A DNA stretch of 64,000 nt from Phycisphaerales bacterium. GTDB lineage: Bacteria > Planctomycetota > Phycisphaerae > UBA1845. The notes beneath the pieces are model-generated. The model searched no databases. It was not told the DNA's origin and was given only the letters and a program-made list of their open reading frames with translations. Of this stretch, positions 1 to 9,101 are shown in pieces (position 1 is the first letter of the stretch; each line of letters opens with the position of its first letter). A program made the position numbers and the translations under genes. The DNA lies in assembly GCA_020639115.1 (NCBI GenBank), contig JACKHG010000017.1, positions 1 through 64,000 of the forward strand, written 5' to 3'.

Positions 1-2931
1 CACGACGTTGTTGAATCCGAACGAGGTGTAGCCTTCGGTCAGCGGGCCGCCGATGTCGAGATAGCCGGTGCCGCCGATGACGGCGCCGCCGAAGTTCAGC
101 CACTGCATGGTCATCTGCGCGACGACGCCGGGACCGAGCGGGCCCACGCGGCGGGCAAAGGCCCGGAAGGTGTACGTTGCGCCGGGGATGACGGAGCCGT
201 CGGCGGTCGCCTGCTGGGCCACCACGGCTGGCCCGCCGTCGCCGGCGCCGACGACGTGAAGGCTCAGGTCGTAGGCTCCGCCGTGCGGATCGGTCGATTC
301 GCGGGTCACGGTTGCGACCGAGCTGCCGGGATGGGTGGGAAGCAGCGCCCAGTGGTCGGCGTCCGCTCCGTTGCCTGACTCGAAGCCGCCGTTGTAGAGC
401 AGCACCTTGTCGGCAGCCGAGGAGGTGGTTGTCGGTTTGCCGAGCGCGATGTTCTGCGCCGGGTTGGTCACGGTGACCTGGACCTGATCGCTGCCGGTCA
501 GGCTGGCGTTGTCGGTGACGGTGAGTTCGAAGACGTAGACGCCGGGGTAGAGATCCGCGACGTCGGTCGTTGCGGCTGACGGTGCGGTGATCGTCGCGGT
601 GGCGGGCCCGCTGATCTGCGTCCAGGCGTAGGCGACGATCGTTCCGTCCGCGTCGGAGCCGGAGCCGACGAGCGTGGCGCTGGCGATGGGCAGCGCGACG
701 ACCTGGTCGGGGCCGGCGTTCGCGGTGGGCTCGGGCGTGGCCACGGTGACCTTGACGCGATCGCTGTCGGTGAGGCCTTCGTCATCGGTGACGGTGAGGC
801 GGAACTCGTAGACGCCTTCGACGAGGTCGGAGACGCTGAGGGTGGCGGTGTTCGCGCCGCCGAGGGTGGCGTTCGAGGGGCCGCTGAGCTGCTCCCAGGC
901 GAAGTCGACGATCACGCCGTCGTCGCTGCTCTGCGAGCCGTCGAGCAAGGTGCTGTTGGCCGGAAGAATCAGCAGTTGATCGTCGCCAGCCACGGCCTCG
1001 GGCAGGCCCGTGCCGATGGGCAGGGCTGCGCCGCCGCCGAGCAGGCAGACGTCGTCGAACTCGAGGTTGGTGATCGGGCCGTTCACGCCGAGGACCTCGA
1101 AGAGCATGCTGACCTCGGTGAGGTTGACGGCGTCGATGATGTCGGCCATGGGGATTTCCACGACGTGCCACTGGCCGTCGCGGACGAAGCCGTAGGGGTC
1201 GCTGCCGGCGGCGAAGTCGATCCACTTCTGGTCGATGTCATCGACGTTGCCGCTGCGCATGCCCAGGCGGAAGGTCACCGTGGACGTGGTCTTGAGCGCG
1301 AAGTGCAGCTTGCTTTCGGGGAAGCGGAAGGCCGAGAGGTTGTACTTGATGTTCGGGGTGAAGGCGGCGCCGAACCAGGTGAGGCCGGGCGCGGACTGGT
1401 ACGCCATGCTCTCAGCGCCTTCGTAGGGATTCTGCGTGCCGGGCAGCAGCGTGTGCTCCCAGACGAAGAACTCGCCGTCGACGCCGAGCTGGTAGGCGCC
1501 GGCGGTCTGGTGGGCGGGGTCCTCGGTGAAGATGCCGAAATTTCCATCCTCGGGCGTGGGGCGCTCGACGCTCGGCGTCCAGTACATGTTGTCGATCGCG
1601 AACTGCACCGGGCCCGCCGGCGGGTCGCCGGCGATCATGAAGAGCTGGCTGACCGTGTTGAAGTCCAGGTTGAGGAACGCGTTGAGCGGGACGACGACCT
1701 CGTGCCAGGCGCCGTCGCGGACGAGTCCGTAGGCGGGCCGTTCATCGTCGAAGCGGACCCAGCTCTCGCCGGAGGTGGCGCTCTTGAGCCCGATCTTGAA
1801 GGGCTCGGTGGTGGTGGTCTTCATCTGGAAGTGCAGGTAGCCGTCGGAGTAGTTCTTGAGGTTGCGGTCGAAGTGCGTGGAGAGCACGCCCATGCCCCAC
1901 CACGAGCCGGGGGCTGCGGTCATGCTCCAGACCTCGCTGCCCTCGAAGGGGGTGTCGGCGGTTTCGGTCAGGTTGTTCCAGATGTAGAGCGCGGCGTCGA
2001 CGTCGTACTGCACGGCGTTGTTGACCGGCGCGGTCTCGGTGAAGACGCCGAAGTCGCCGGTTTCCTGGGTGTCGTCGCCGTAGTAGAGCTCGGTGTCCCC
2101 GTTGTCGTAGAGGTGGATGTAGTCGATGTACATCCGGGCGGGGAAGGGAGCGGTGATCTGGCCGGGGTCGGTGATCTCGATGAAGTTCCAGCCCCCCACC
2201 GCGACGTTGGTCAGGATGAACATCGGCTCGTGGAATTCCTCCAGGTCGTCGCCGACGGGATCGCTGATGTCGAGCGTGTAGTAGAGGTCGTTGTCCACGT
2301 AGATCTTGAGGAAGTTGGGCGTCCACTCGAGCTTGAAGAGGTGGTAGTCGGCGTACATGACGGTGGGCCGGTCGGTGTATTCTGTCGTGTAGAGGTGTTC
2401 GTCGTTGGCCTCCCAGTGGACGGCGGCTGACACGCGCTGGTTGACGACGCCGGCGAGTTTGCCGTCCTTGCGGCCGAACTCCATGACGTCGATTTCGCCG
2501 GCGTTGGGCCAGTCGATGGCGCCGTAGTTGACGCCCATGAGCCAGAGGGCGGGCCAGATGCCGTAGTCGACGTTGGGGAGTTTGACGCGGGCTTCGAGGG
2601 TGCCGTATTTGAAGGCGAAGCGGCCGTTGGTGACGAGTCGGGAGGAGGTGAAGGCCTTGTCGCCGAGGTAGTTTTCGCGGCGGGCCTGGATGACGAGGCT
2701 GCCGTCTTCGATGAAGACGTTTTCGGGTCGGTTGGTGTAGTACTGGAGTTCGCCGTTGCCGAAGCCGCTGCCCCCGGTGTTGAAGGTCCAGGTGGAGCGG
2801 TCGATGGTGGGACCATCGAAGTCTTCGGACCAGACGAGGGTTTGTCCGGTGGCCACGGATGTCAGAGTCCACCCCACTAATGTTGCAAGGATGCAAGCTG
2901 GATAGCTCTTCACGCTACGCCGTCCCTTCAT
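1..2931 (-). CDS. Secreted multidomain GH16 glycoside hydrolase (3' end outside window)
   Basis: A minus-strand frame is open from an ATG at 2931 to position 1 with no stop, so 977 codons are visible and the C-terminus is missing. Residues 1-28 resemble a signal peptide. Residues 28-277 are a family-16 glycoside hydrolase (beta-glucanase, laminarinase or agarase type): the motif EIDVME at 146-151 gives the nucleophile Glu146, Asp148 and acid/base Glu151. Two similar beta-sandwich modules follow (about 277-450 and 450-630), each with a D-G-x-W-H-x-V core as in carbohydrate-binding modules. Then come two tandem PKD/K319-like domains (about 637-733 and 733-817) ending in F-x-L-T-V-T-D, and another 160 residues of unassigned beta-rich sequence. 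It probably cuts beta-glucans or related polysaccharide outside the cell; the exact substrate cannot be read. A 484-codon open frame on the opposite strand (976-2430) is its shadow. Confidence 0.85.
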   Translation of the reverse strand, partial: MKGRRSVKSYPACILATLVGWTLTSVATGQTLVWSEDFDGPTIDRSTWTFNTGGSGFGNGELQYYTNRPENVFIEDGSLVIQARRENYLGDKAFTSSRLVTNGRFAFKYGTLEARVKLPNVDYGIWPALWLMGVNYGAIDWPNAGEIDVMEFGRKDGKLAGVVNQRVSAAVHWEANDEHLYTTEYTDRPTVMYADYHLFKLEWTPNFLKIYVDNDLYYTLDISDPVGDDLEEFHEPMFILTNVAVGGWNFIEITDPGQITAPFPARMYIDYIHLYDNGDTELYYGDDTQETGDFGVFTETAPVNNAVQYDVDAALYIWNNLTETADTPFEGSEVWSMTAAPGSWWGMGVLSTHFDRNLKNYSDGYLHFQMKTTTTEPFKIGLKSATSGESWVRFDDERPAYGLVRDGAWHEVVVPLNAFLNLDFNTVSQLFMIAGDPPAGPVQFAIDNMYWTPSVERPTPEDGNFGIFTEDPAHQTAGAYQLGVDGEFFVWEHTLLPGTQNPYEGAESMAYQSAPGLTWFGAAFTPNIKYNLSAFRFPESKLHFALKTTSTVTFRLGMRSGNVDDIDQKWIDFAAGSDPYGFVRDGQWHVVEIPMADIIDAVNLTEVSMLFEVLGVNGPITNLEFDDVCLLGGGAALPIGTGLPEAVAGDDQLLILPANSTLLDGSQSSDDGVIVDFAWEQLSGPSNATLGGANTATLSVSDLVEGVYEFRLTVTDDEGLTDSDRVKVTVATPEPTANAGPDQVVALPIASATLVGSGSDADGTIVAYAWTQISGPATATITAPSAATTDVADLYPGVYVFELTVTDNASLTGSDQVQVTVTNPAQNIALGKPTTTSSAADKVLLYNGGFESGNGADADHWALLPTHPGSSVATVTRESTDPHGGAYDLSLHVVGAGDGGPAVVAQQATADGSVIPGATYTFRAFARRVGPLGPGVVAQMTMQWLNFGGAVIGGTGYLDIGGPLTEGYTSFGFNNVV

Positions 2932-3705
2932 ATGGCAGAGGATGGTGCGGGCTGCACCAGAGGAATGGAAGGCAAAACAGTAACTGAAACTGTTTCAACA
3001 TGCGGTCTCCATGGTAGCGATATCGCCGCTTCAAGTCCATACGCAAACCCCCGCAGCCGACCCGATTTTTCCCCAACCTGCGACGCCCGCCCCACTGGCG
3101 TCCCGGGCCAGCCCCGAACGCGTCCGAAAACCGAAACGCGCCAGCCAGCGGGTGGACGGGTGGTGGTCGAAGGTCGAAGGTCAAAGGTCGCAGGTCGCAG
3201 GTCGGGGGTCGGAGCTCGGGGGTCGGGGGAGCCGCGAACGACGCGACGGGGTGCGTTGATTGAATGACCTTCCTCAGCGAACTCATGCGTCTCTGCGTGA
3301 GCAAGCCGTTGATCGAGACGCCCGTGCCGGTAGCGCACGCGGTTGCGCGGCGAATGCTGCACGCCCCACCTGCCCCCCCGCCGCAAGATCTTGCACAACC
3401 GCGCCGCTGGGGGTTTCGTCATCCGCGCCGATTGACGCCGCAGGCTGCCTCGGCTGTACTGGTCCCCTCCACCCCGCCCAGCGCGGCGTGCGAAGGGCGG
3501 TTTGAGCCCCCTATACGGGTCGCAACCGAGCCGCTATCATTCCCGCCACTATCGATCCGGGTCGGACCGATCATCACCAGGGCGTACTTCCTTCCCCATG
3601 AGCAGCGCCGAGTGGATATCGGCGCAGTAACCCGTGCAGCCGGTCGCAATCCGGGCGGGTGCGCAGTGCGGGAGCGAAGCGCCTCTACAAAAAGGGCTCC
3701 TCACC
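2932..3705. other. Intergenic region between divergent genes
   Basis: About 770 bases separate the GH16 gene (minus) from the lipoprotein peptidase gene (plus). It must hold both promoters, but no clear -35/-10 pair stood out. It contains the heptamer array at 3165-3227. Short open frames here have neither plausible start sites nor protein-like composition. Confidence 0.5.
3165..3227. repeat. Nine tandem copies of a 7-bp repeat (GGTCGNN)
   Basis: Nine consecutive heptamers fill exactly 63 bases. All follow GGTCGNN except one GGTCAAA and one GCTCGGG copy: two GGTCGAA, one GGTCAAA, two GGTCGCA, then GGTCGGG, GGTCGGA, GCTCGGG and GGTCGGG. The array lies in non-coding DNA. The gradual drift from AA to CA to GG endings suggests growth by slippage followed by divergence. 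Confidence 0.9.
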
Positions 3706-5676
3706 ATGCGCCGTACGACGTCATCGTTTGCCATGCCGCACGCTGGTTTGCTGTTGGTGCTTCCCCTCGTCGCCGGCGGATGTACCCAGTCGCCCCCGGA
3801 TCAACCCGTTCCTGATGACGGCGATACGGAGCTGCCCCTGATCGAACTGAGCGAGAACGCCCGCGCGTTGACGCCCTGGGAGACCCTCGCCGCGCAGGCC
3901 GACACGAACGGCGCCGTCTCCAAGCAGGTCGCGCTCGAGGCCTTTGCCCTCACCATGGGCGACATCCCCGGGGTCGAGGCGCCGGCTGATGGCGACGCCG
4001 CGGTGGCGTGCGGCAGCCAGGCGGTCTACTGGATTTCCCAGCATGCGGACGAACTGTCCGCCGACGAGTTGGCTGCCGTGCAGGCCGCCCTCAACACGCA
4101 CACGCCGCCCGGCGGCGAGTCCGCCCGGATCGCCCAGGGTCTTTTCGGCGACTTCAGTTGCACCATCGAGGCGGAGGCGGTGTCGGCTGACGACGATGGC
4201 GCCGAGGCCTACCGCACCCTTGTCGATCAGGAACTCGCCAAGCTCGCCCAGGCGCTGGGCCGCCCCTTGGGAATCCCCGTTTACATCACGCTGGGCATCG
4301 GCAAGTCCGGCTCGAGCGTGCTGGCCTGGGCGTCGCCCCAGGCGGCGAACAGTTGCAGCACCGAGCCGGCGACCTCCTGCCGCGTCGAAATTTTCGTCAA
4401 TCGCGAGCAGGTCAATGACGAGACCGAATTGCGCCGCGTGCTCGCCCACGAGCTGACCCACTGCTACCAGTCCACCATGATTCCGCCGGTGAAGGCCCTG
4501 CGCAAGCCGCACTGGTTGCTGGAGGGATTCCCGGAGTACCTCGCCGGCGTGGTCAACCCGACGGCGGCGCGCGACTGGTTCACGCTCTACACCTCGTCGC
4601 CGCTGCGCAACCTCTACACCCGCACGTACGACGCGGTGGGCTTCTATTTCCACCTGCGTACGCTCGGCGTGGATGTCGATCACCGCTACCCCGCGGCTTT
4701 TGAGGCCACGGACAACTCGGCTGCCTTCGCGCACCTGATTGCACCGATGGAGATGGACTTCGGCGACACCTGGGCCAGTTCGTTCGCGCTCGATCCGCTG
4801 CTCGGGGAGGCCTGGACCATGGTCGAAGCGCCCCTCGATGCGCTGCCCAATGTGCCGATGGGCACCCTGGTCGACGGCAAGCGTTTTCTCGCCAACCCGG
4901 GCGAAGCCGGCGTGCGCATCGCCCACGTGGACTTTGATGCCGACGTTGTCGGCTTCAAGGCTACCGGCCAGATGAGCGGCCGCATCGCCTGGGACAACGC
5001 GGGCGAGGTACTGCTGCCGGACGTGAGCGGCCTGGTCTTCTGCGCGAAGGCGGGCGGGTGCACCTGCCCGCCCGGCACGACCGGCTCGCCGCCGCAGACC
5101 CCCATTCCCGCGAACGGTGCGGTCGTCGCGGTGGCTGGCACCTCTACGCCGACGACGCTGGAAATCGGCGGGTACTCCCTCGATGACTACTGCCGCGACG
5201 ACAGCTCTCCGGAGCCGCCCCCGGCGGAGGGGGTCGACCCCTGCATCGTCGGCACCTGGGTCAGCGACCCGTGGATTCTGCCCGGTCCGATCCCCGCGCT
5301 CGACGGCACCGGCGGCAACAACGCCACGCTGGTCGTCCACGCCAGCGGCCAGGCCGATTGGGATTTCAACGGCATGCAGCCGATCACCGCCGTTGACAGC
5401 CAGATCGGCGTGGTCACCGAGCAGTACACCCGCGGCACCGCCACCGGCCACGTCGCGGCTTCTGACGGCCACTGGGAGGTCAATGACCGCGACATCACGC
5501 AGCTCGACGGCTTCGCCATCGACAACATCATCGGCGAGTTTCCGCTGGCCGGCGGCCCCGGCCTCTTCGTCGCCCTCGGCGACGGCGGCTACACTTGCAG
5601 CGGGAGCCTGCTGTCGTACACGACCTCCGACCCGGTGACCGACGACACGATCAGCGTCACGCTGCACAAGCAGTAG
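3706..5676 (+). CDS. Secreted lipoprotein, putative gluzincin metallopeptidase
   Basis: The chosen ATG at 3706 begins a lipoprotein signal peptide (hydrophobic stretch then A-G-G-C, Cys about residue 27); the frame is open 24 codons further upstream but without a signal there. The protein has 656 residues. A zinc-peptidase motif, AHELTH, gives His248, Glu249 and His252, and W-L-L-E-G-F-P-E-Y 20 residues later supplies a likely third zinc ligand, Glu273, the arrangement of MA-clan gluzincins. Between about 440 and 460 there is a Cys-rich patch, and the last 150 residues look like a separate beta domain. It is probably anchored to a membrane lipid and hydrolyses proteins outside the cytoplasm; no substrate can be inferred. 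A strong hairpin lies just after the stop. Confidence 0.75.
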   Translation: MRRTTSSFAMPHAGLLLVLPLVAGGCTQSPPDQPVPDDGDTELPLIELSENARALTPWETLAAQADTNGAVSKQVALEAFALTMGDIPGVEAPADGDAAVACGSQAVYWISQHADELSADELAAVQAALNTHTPPGGESARIAQGLFGDFSCTIEAEAVSADDDGAEAYRTLVDQELAKLAQALGRPLGIPVYITLGIGKSGSSVLAWASPQAANSCSTEPATSCRVEIFVNREQVNDETELRRVLAHELTHCYQSTMIPPVKALRKPHWLLEGFPEYLAGVVNPTAARDWFTLYTSSPLRNLYTRTYDAVGFYFHLRTLGVDVDHRYPAAFEATDNSAAFAHLIAPMEMDFGDTWASSFALDPLLGEAWTMVEAPLDALPNVPMGTLVDGKRFLANPGEAGVRIAHVDFDADVVGFKATGQMSGRIAWDNAGEVLLPDVSGLVFCAKAGGCTCPPGTTGSPPQTPIPANGAVVAVAGTSTPTTLEIGGYSLDDYCRDDSSPEPPPAEGVDPCIVGTWVSDPWILPGPIPALDGTGGNNATLVVHASGQADWDFNGMQPITAVDSQIGVVTEQYTRGTATGHVAASDGHWEVNDRDITQLDGFAIDNIIGEFPLAGGPGLFVALGDGGYTCSGSLLSYTTSDPVTDDTISVTLHKQ

Positions 5677-5689
5677 CCGGTCCGCGGCA

Positions 5690-5714
5690 GCCGGGGGCGT
5701 GCTTCGCCCCCGGC
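5690..5714 (+). terminator. Perfect 10-bp GC hairpin after the peptidase gene
   Basis: Arms 5690-5699 and 5705-5714 pair perfectly around the loop TGCTT, 13 bases after the stop codon. There is no T-run after it, so it is either a weak intrinsic terminator or an mRNA 3'-end stabiliser. Confidence 0.5.
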
Positions 5715-6097
5715 GCCGTATCGCTCCGAGGGGTCGGGAGTCGATTCTGGCGTCTTCGCGTCGTCTGTTGCCGTCATCGATCACACTATCTCCGCGCACA
5801 TCTTGCTTGACTCAAGATCGAGTAGTGTCCCCAGTTCCTGTCCACGCGTGCCGCTCGCCCGCACCCCATCACCCCGTCTCACCCGTGCCGAGGACACACT
5901 CCGCAATAGCCCCGGCTGGCAGGGGTGGCTTGAGCCCCCACGATCGTTCCATCCCCGCCGAAACGACCGCCCGCCGCGCCCATGGATACCTCGAAGGCGT
6001 TGCGGCGCAATGCCCGGGGCCCGCAAGCGCGCAGCACACTGCGTCCCCAGGGGAATCTCAATAATCCAGAAGTGCCCTTTCCGCCCCCAGCGGAACC
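5715..6097. other. Intergenic region before the PEP-CTERM array
   Basis: About 380 bases with no convincing gene. The frame of the next gene is closed upstream by TAA at 6062-6064, so the conserved domain that starts at 6098 has no coding sequence before it; the missing 5' part of that gene may once have been here. Confidence 0.4.
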
Positions 6098-6838
6098 GTG
6101 GATCTCATCGATTTCCAGGGTCTGCAACTGTGCTTCGGCAGCACCGAAACGGCGTGCGTCGCCACGTACGATCGCGCGATGGAATGCGGAGTCGTGGATG
6201 TGGAGGACTTGAAGGTGTTCCTCGACCAGCTCGGCGGGCCTGAGGGCACGGCGATGATGGCCATGGCTGGTGGAGCCGGTGAACCCATGAGCCTGGGCGG
6301 GGCGGTGCAACCTGCGGCACTGACCTCGACGCCGCCCGATATCGGCGAGATCCTCACGGGCACGTTGACGTTCGAACTGCGGCCCCTCGGCGCATCAGCC
6401 GCTGTGGCTGTACTCGTCCCCCACACGGCATACGAGGTGCACTATTCGTCCAGCACGAAGGGCGTTTCCTGGTATCTCCTCAATGTGCTGGCAGCCTCGG
6501 CGCCCGAAGGTGTGGACAGTATTGAGCCGCCTGCCGCGGGCCCTTGGGCAGGAGGGGCACAGTTCTATTTCGAGGATACGCTCAGCCAATACGGCGAATT
6601 ACAGCCCGCGCGGGAGACGACCGGGCGTTATCGGACCGATTGGGCGATGGAGACGGGGCTTTTGGCAAACGATCCCGCGCCGGCCACCGGGCACCTGTGT
6701 ACAATTATCACAGGACAATCAGGCCAGCTCGTGCTGGACCTCACGATGCTTCTGACTGACGAGACAAACTCGACCGTCACGATGATGAACGCGTTTCCAA
6801 CCTATGATGTGCGAAACGCGACGTCTGCCGAGGAATGA
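6098..6838 (+). CDS. Family A protein 1 with N-terminal dockerin-like remnant
   Basis: Starts at a GTG, 246 residues. Residues 1-48 read like the second half of a planctomycete dockerin-type calcium-loop pair (V-D-L-I-D-F-Q-G-L ... V-V-D-V-E-D), but the acidic residues expected just before the start are absent, and the frame is closed upstream. Residues about 85-240 belong to a family I cannot name, with a core H-T-A-Y-E-V-H-Y, I-E-P-x-x-x-G-P-W and a C-terminal C-T-I-I-T-G-x-S-G; the gene at 8419 is a paralogue. No signal peptide is visible, which together with the broken calcium loop suggests a 5'-truncated copy of a longer secreted protein. It is followed directly by the first PEP-CTERM gene (stop TGA at 6836-6838 overlaps possible ATGs). 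Confidence 0.6.
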   Translation: MDLIDFQGLQLCFGSTETACVATYDRAMECGVVDVEDLKVFLDQLGGPEGTAMMAMAGGAGEPMSLGGAVQPAALTSTPPDIGEILTGTLTFELRPLGASAAVAVLVPHTAYEVHYSSSTKGVSWYLLNVLAASAPEGVDSIEPPAAGPWAGGAQFYFEDTLSQYGELQPARETTGRYRTDWAMETGLLANDPAPATGHLCTIITGQSGQLVLDLTMLLTDETNSTVTMMNAFPTYDVRNATSAEE

Positions 6839-6918
6839 TGATGCACGGGGCGATCAAGAACGGATCGTGCGGAACCACAGTGTTGGTGCAATGCCCCGCG
6901 GCCCACGGGACACATGCA

Positions 6919-7569
6919 ATGAAATCGCAGCACCGTTTCGACACAATCGCAGCGGTGTGTCTGCTCGCATATGTCCTGTCCGCCGGGACCAGTCAAGCTT
7001 CCCTTGTGCGGATTGGCTTTGCTGGCACGATTGATTTCGTCGACCCGGACGTCCCATTTGCCGACGCGATAGGCATTGGGGCCGGTTTTTCGGGCTCATA
7101 TGAGTATGAATCATCGGTCGCGGACGATTTTCCAGATAATCCAAGCCTGGGAGGTTATTATTTTCCAACATCTGCGCTCTTTGTGCAGATCGACTCGCTG
7201 ACCTTCCGCACGAACGATCTGGGGATTGCCATACTCAATTCGAACCCGCCGTTGTATGATAATTACAACGCTACAAACGGATCGAGCTTTACTGCGCTCG
7301 GCGTCGAGTGGCGCCACGTAGGCCTGACGCTCCGTGACGCGACCGGCACCGCGTTCCAGAACGACCACCTCCCCGCCGGTGCACCCGACCTGGACGACTT
7401 CGAATTCGGCCACATCTTCCAGATGATCGCCGAGGGACATTTCAATGCGTCCCTGACCGGGACCCTCACCTCGATCGCCGTGATCCCCGAACCCGGCACG
7501 CTCGCGCTGACCGCCCTTGCCCTGGCCTACGTGACGCGCCGCCGCCGACCCGGCAAACGAGACACGTGA
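6919..7569 (+). CDS. PEP-CTERM protein 1 (family B)
   Basis: 216 residues from the ATG at 6919, chosen because a normal signal peptide (MKSQHRF then a hydrophobic core ending TSQA) begins there; ATGs at 6835-6841 overlap the preceding stop and could be used with coupling. The C-terminus has the three parts of a PEP-CTERM sorting signal: V-I-P-E-P-G, a hydrophobic helix, and R-R-R-R-P. In other bacteria such proteins are cut and anchored or released by exosortase; no exosortase is in this window. The body has the family-B signature (F-x-G-x-I-D-F-V, G-x-F-x-G-x-Y, P-D-L-D-D-F). The coding 3' end is 75/80 identical in DNA to that of the gene at 9788. Function unknown, presumably a surface or matrix protein. 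Confidence 0.8.
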   Translation: MKSQHRFDTIAAVCLLAYVLSAGTSQASLVRIGFAGTIDFVDPDVPFADAIGIGAGFSGSYEYESSVADDFPDNPSLGGYYFPTSALFVQIDSLTFRTNDLGIAILNSNPPLYDNYNATNGSSFTALGVEWRHVGLTLRDATGTAFQNDHLPAGAPDLDDFEFGHIFQMIAEGHFNASLTGTLTSIAVIPEPGTLALTALALAYVTRRRRPGKRDT

Positions 7570-7733
7570 TGCACCTGTCCCGGTACAGCGCGACGATCGT
7601 GTGCCTCGCCGTGGTCGGTGTGCTGAGCGGACCAGCGACGCCAGTCCTCTATATGCTGCGCCTGCCAGGATCTGAGGACGGCGCTTTGATCAGCCTCCAG
7701 GCTTCCGCCACATTCGATGTTGTGTCGCAGTAG
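7569..7733 (+). pseudogene. Internally deleted family A copy (54 codons)
   Basis: The ATG at 7569-7571 overlaps the stop of the previous gene (TGATG), so translation may be coupled. The 54-residue product starts with a signal-peptide-like segment (MHLSRYSATIVCLAVVGVL) and ends in L-Y-M-L-R-L ... A-T-F-D-V-V, which aligns with the last 30 residues of the family A protein at 8419 (L-W-M-F-R-V ... A-R-F-A-V). The whole central domain is missing. It is most simply read as a family A gene that lost its middle by an in-frame deletion. It also shows that the intact ancestor had a signal peptide, which the two longer copies now lack. Confidence 0.55.
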
Positions 7734-7772
7734 GCCCTGGCATCTGAACCGAACCACTGACGAGACCGACAC

Positions 7773-8429
7773 ATGACAATGCCACGTTTATGGACTCTGG
7801 CGGGTATCGTGGTGAGCCTTTCGCTATCCCCCGCCTCTTCGCGCGCGACCGTCGTCGGAATCGAGTTCACCGGCCTGCTCGACTTCGTGGAACCTGGACT
7901 TCCCTTTAGCGACGCAACTCATGTCGGTGATGTGTTTCGTGGTACCTACTCCTATGATACGAGCGCAATGGACACCCTTCCGGACAACTCCTCGCTGGGC
8001 GCTTATAGATTTCCCGACTCAGCGCTTTCTGTTGAGTTCGGTCCGTTCGGAATAAGCACAGCAGGTTTTGGCATCACAGTCTATAACGTTCATTCGCCTC
8101 TAGTCGACCGTTACAGCGTCTTCGCGAGCTCCGGCGTATCAGCGTTCGATCTGCTCTGGCGTGAGCTCGGTTTTACGCTGGCCGACACTACGGGAACGGC
8201 GTTTACTAGTGACGCACTACCGCTGGGCCCACCCGACCTCCAGGACTTTCAATTCGAGCGGGTCTTCCTCCTGACGCAAGCAGGTGCTCGCGATCCATCG
8301 CTTCGTGGCACAGTGACGTCGCTCGCAACGTTTCCGGAGCCGGCGACGTTCTCGTTGGTGGCGATTGGCGCCCTGTATACCCTGAAGCGCAAGCGGCCAG
8401 TTGGCATTCGACCTCCCAATGCACACTGA
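7773..8429 (+). CDS. PEP-CTERM protein 2 (family B)
   Basis: 218 residues. The N-terminus (MTMPRLWTLAGIVVSLSLS) is a signal peptide; the C-terminus has F-P-E-P-A, a hydrophobic helix and K-R-K-R, the PEP-CTERM exosortase signal. The body aligns throughout with the gene at 6919 (G-L-L-D-F-V-E-P-G-L-P-F, P-D-N-S-S-L-G, P-D-L-Q-D-F-Q-F). Its last 11 bases overlap the start of the next family A gene, implying co-transcription. Function unknown. Confidence 0.8.
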   Translation: MTMPRLWTLAGIVVSLSLSPASSRATVVGIEFTGLLDFVEPGLPFSDATHVGDVFRGTYSYDTSAMDTLPDNSSLGAYRFPDSALSVEFGPFGISTAGFGITVYNVHSPLVDRYSVFASSGVSAFDLLWRELGFTLADTTGTAFTSDALPLGPPDLQDFQFERVFLLTQAGARDPSLRGTVTSLATFPEPATFSLVAIGALYTLKRKRPVGIRPPNAH

Positions 8430-9072
8430 GCGCGTTGGGAAGACATCGTTCGCCGTCGGACAAACCGCTCTTGTGCCGCTGTCAGAGCAGGGGAAGGAGG
8501 ATGGCGGGGGAGCTCAAGCCAAGGTGCTGATGCCGCCGGGTGCATCGCCCGGCCGGTCCTTCTGGTTCGGGAAAGTCCTGGCTGCTACTCGTGCCATCGA
8601 GGCTGCACCGTTGGCATTCGATCTTCAGCCGGTGGGCGGTGGTGCCCCGGTGACCACCCTTGCGCCGCACACGGCCTATGAACTGCATTACGCCGCGCAA
8701 GCGGACGGCGTCACCTTTTACTTCCTGTATGCAGCCGCGGCCTCCTCGGCCAGCAGCCTCGACAGGATCGAGCCGGCAGTTACCGGACCTTGGTCCGATG
8801 ATCGCCTCTTCGTGTTTGAGCACGAGGCGGGTGACATGCCGCCCGCACCGAATCACCCGGGACTGCGGTGGACCGATCACTGCATTGATTTTCACTATCT
8901 CAGCCTCAAAGCGAAGGGCGACGCGCCTTCAGCCGCTCACGCGTGTACAATTACCACGGGTGACAGCGGACCACTGACGCTGGATCTCTGGATGTTCCGG
9001 GTGCAAGGCGAACCAGGTCAGCCGACGGTGATCATGGAGTCCAGTGCGAGGTTCGCTGTGCAAGCGCCCTGA
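8419..9072 (+). CDS. Family A protein 2
   Basis: 217 residues from the ATG at 8419, inside the end of the preceding PEP-CTERM gene (an in-frame TTG at 8401 is also possible). Residues about 55-215 align with the protein at 6098: H-T-A-Y-E-L-H-Y, I-E-P-A-V-T-G-P-W, C-T-I-T-T-G-D-S-G and a final S-S-A-R-F-A-V. The first 50 residues are not shared and contain no signal peptide, no dockerin loops and no PEP-CTERM tail. How it would leave the cell is therefore unclear; the N-terminus may have been replaced or lost. No match to a named family is recognised. Confidence 0.65.
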   Translation: MHTERVGKTSFAVGQTALVPLSEQGKEDGGGAQAKVLMPPGASPGRSFWFGKVLAATRAIEAAPLAFDLQPVGGGAPVTTLAPHTAYELHYAAQADGVTFYFLYAAAASSASSLDRIEPAVTGPWSDDRLFVFEHEAGDMPPAPNHPGLRWTDHCIDFHYLSLKAKGDAPSAAHACTITTGDSGPLTLDLWMFRVQGEPGQPTVIMESSARFAVQAP

Positions 9073-9101
9073 CGTTCGCGCCAACGAACTTCCTGCGTGA
9101 G

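Noticed and set aside
976..2430. A 484-codon plus-strand frame
   Set aside because: It lies antisense to the GH16 gene, whose catalytic motif and repeated modules are on the minus strand.
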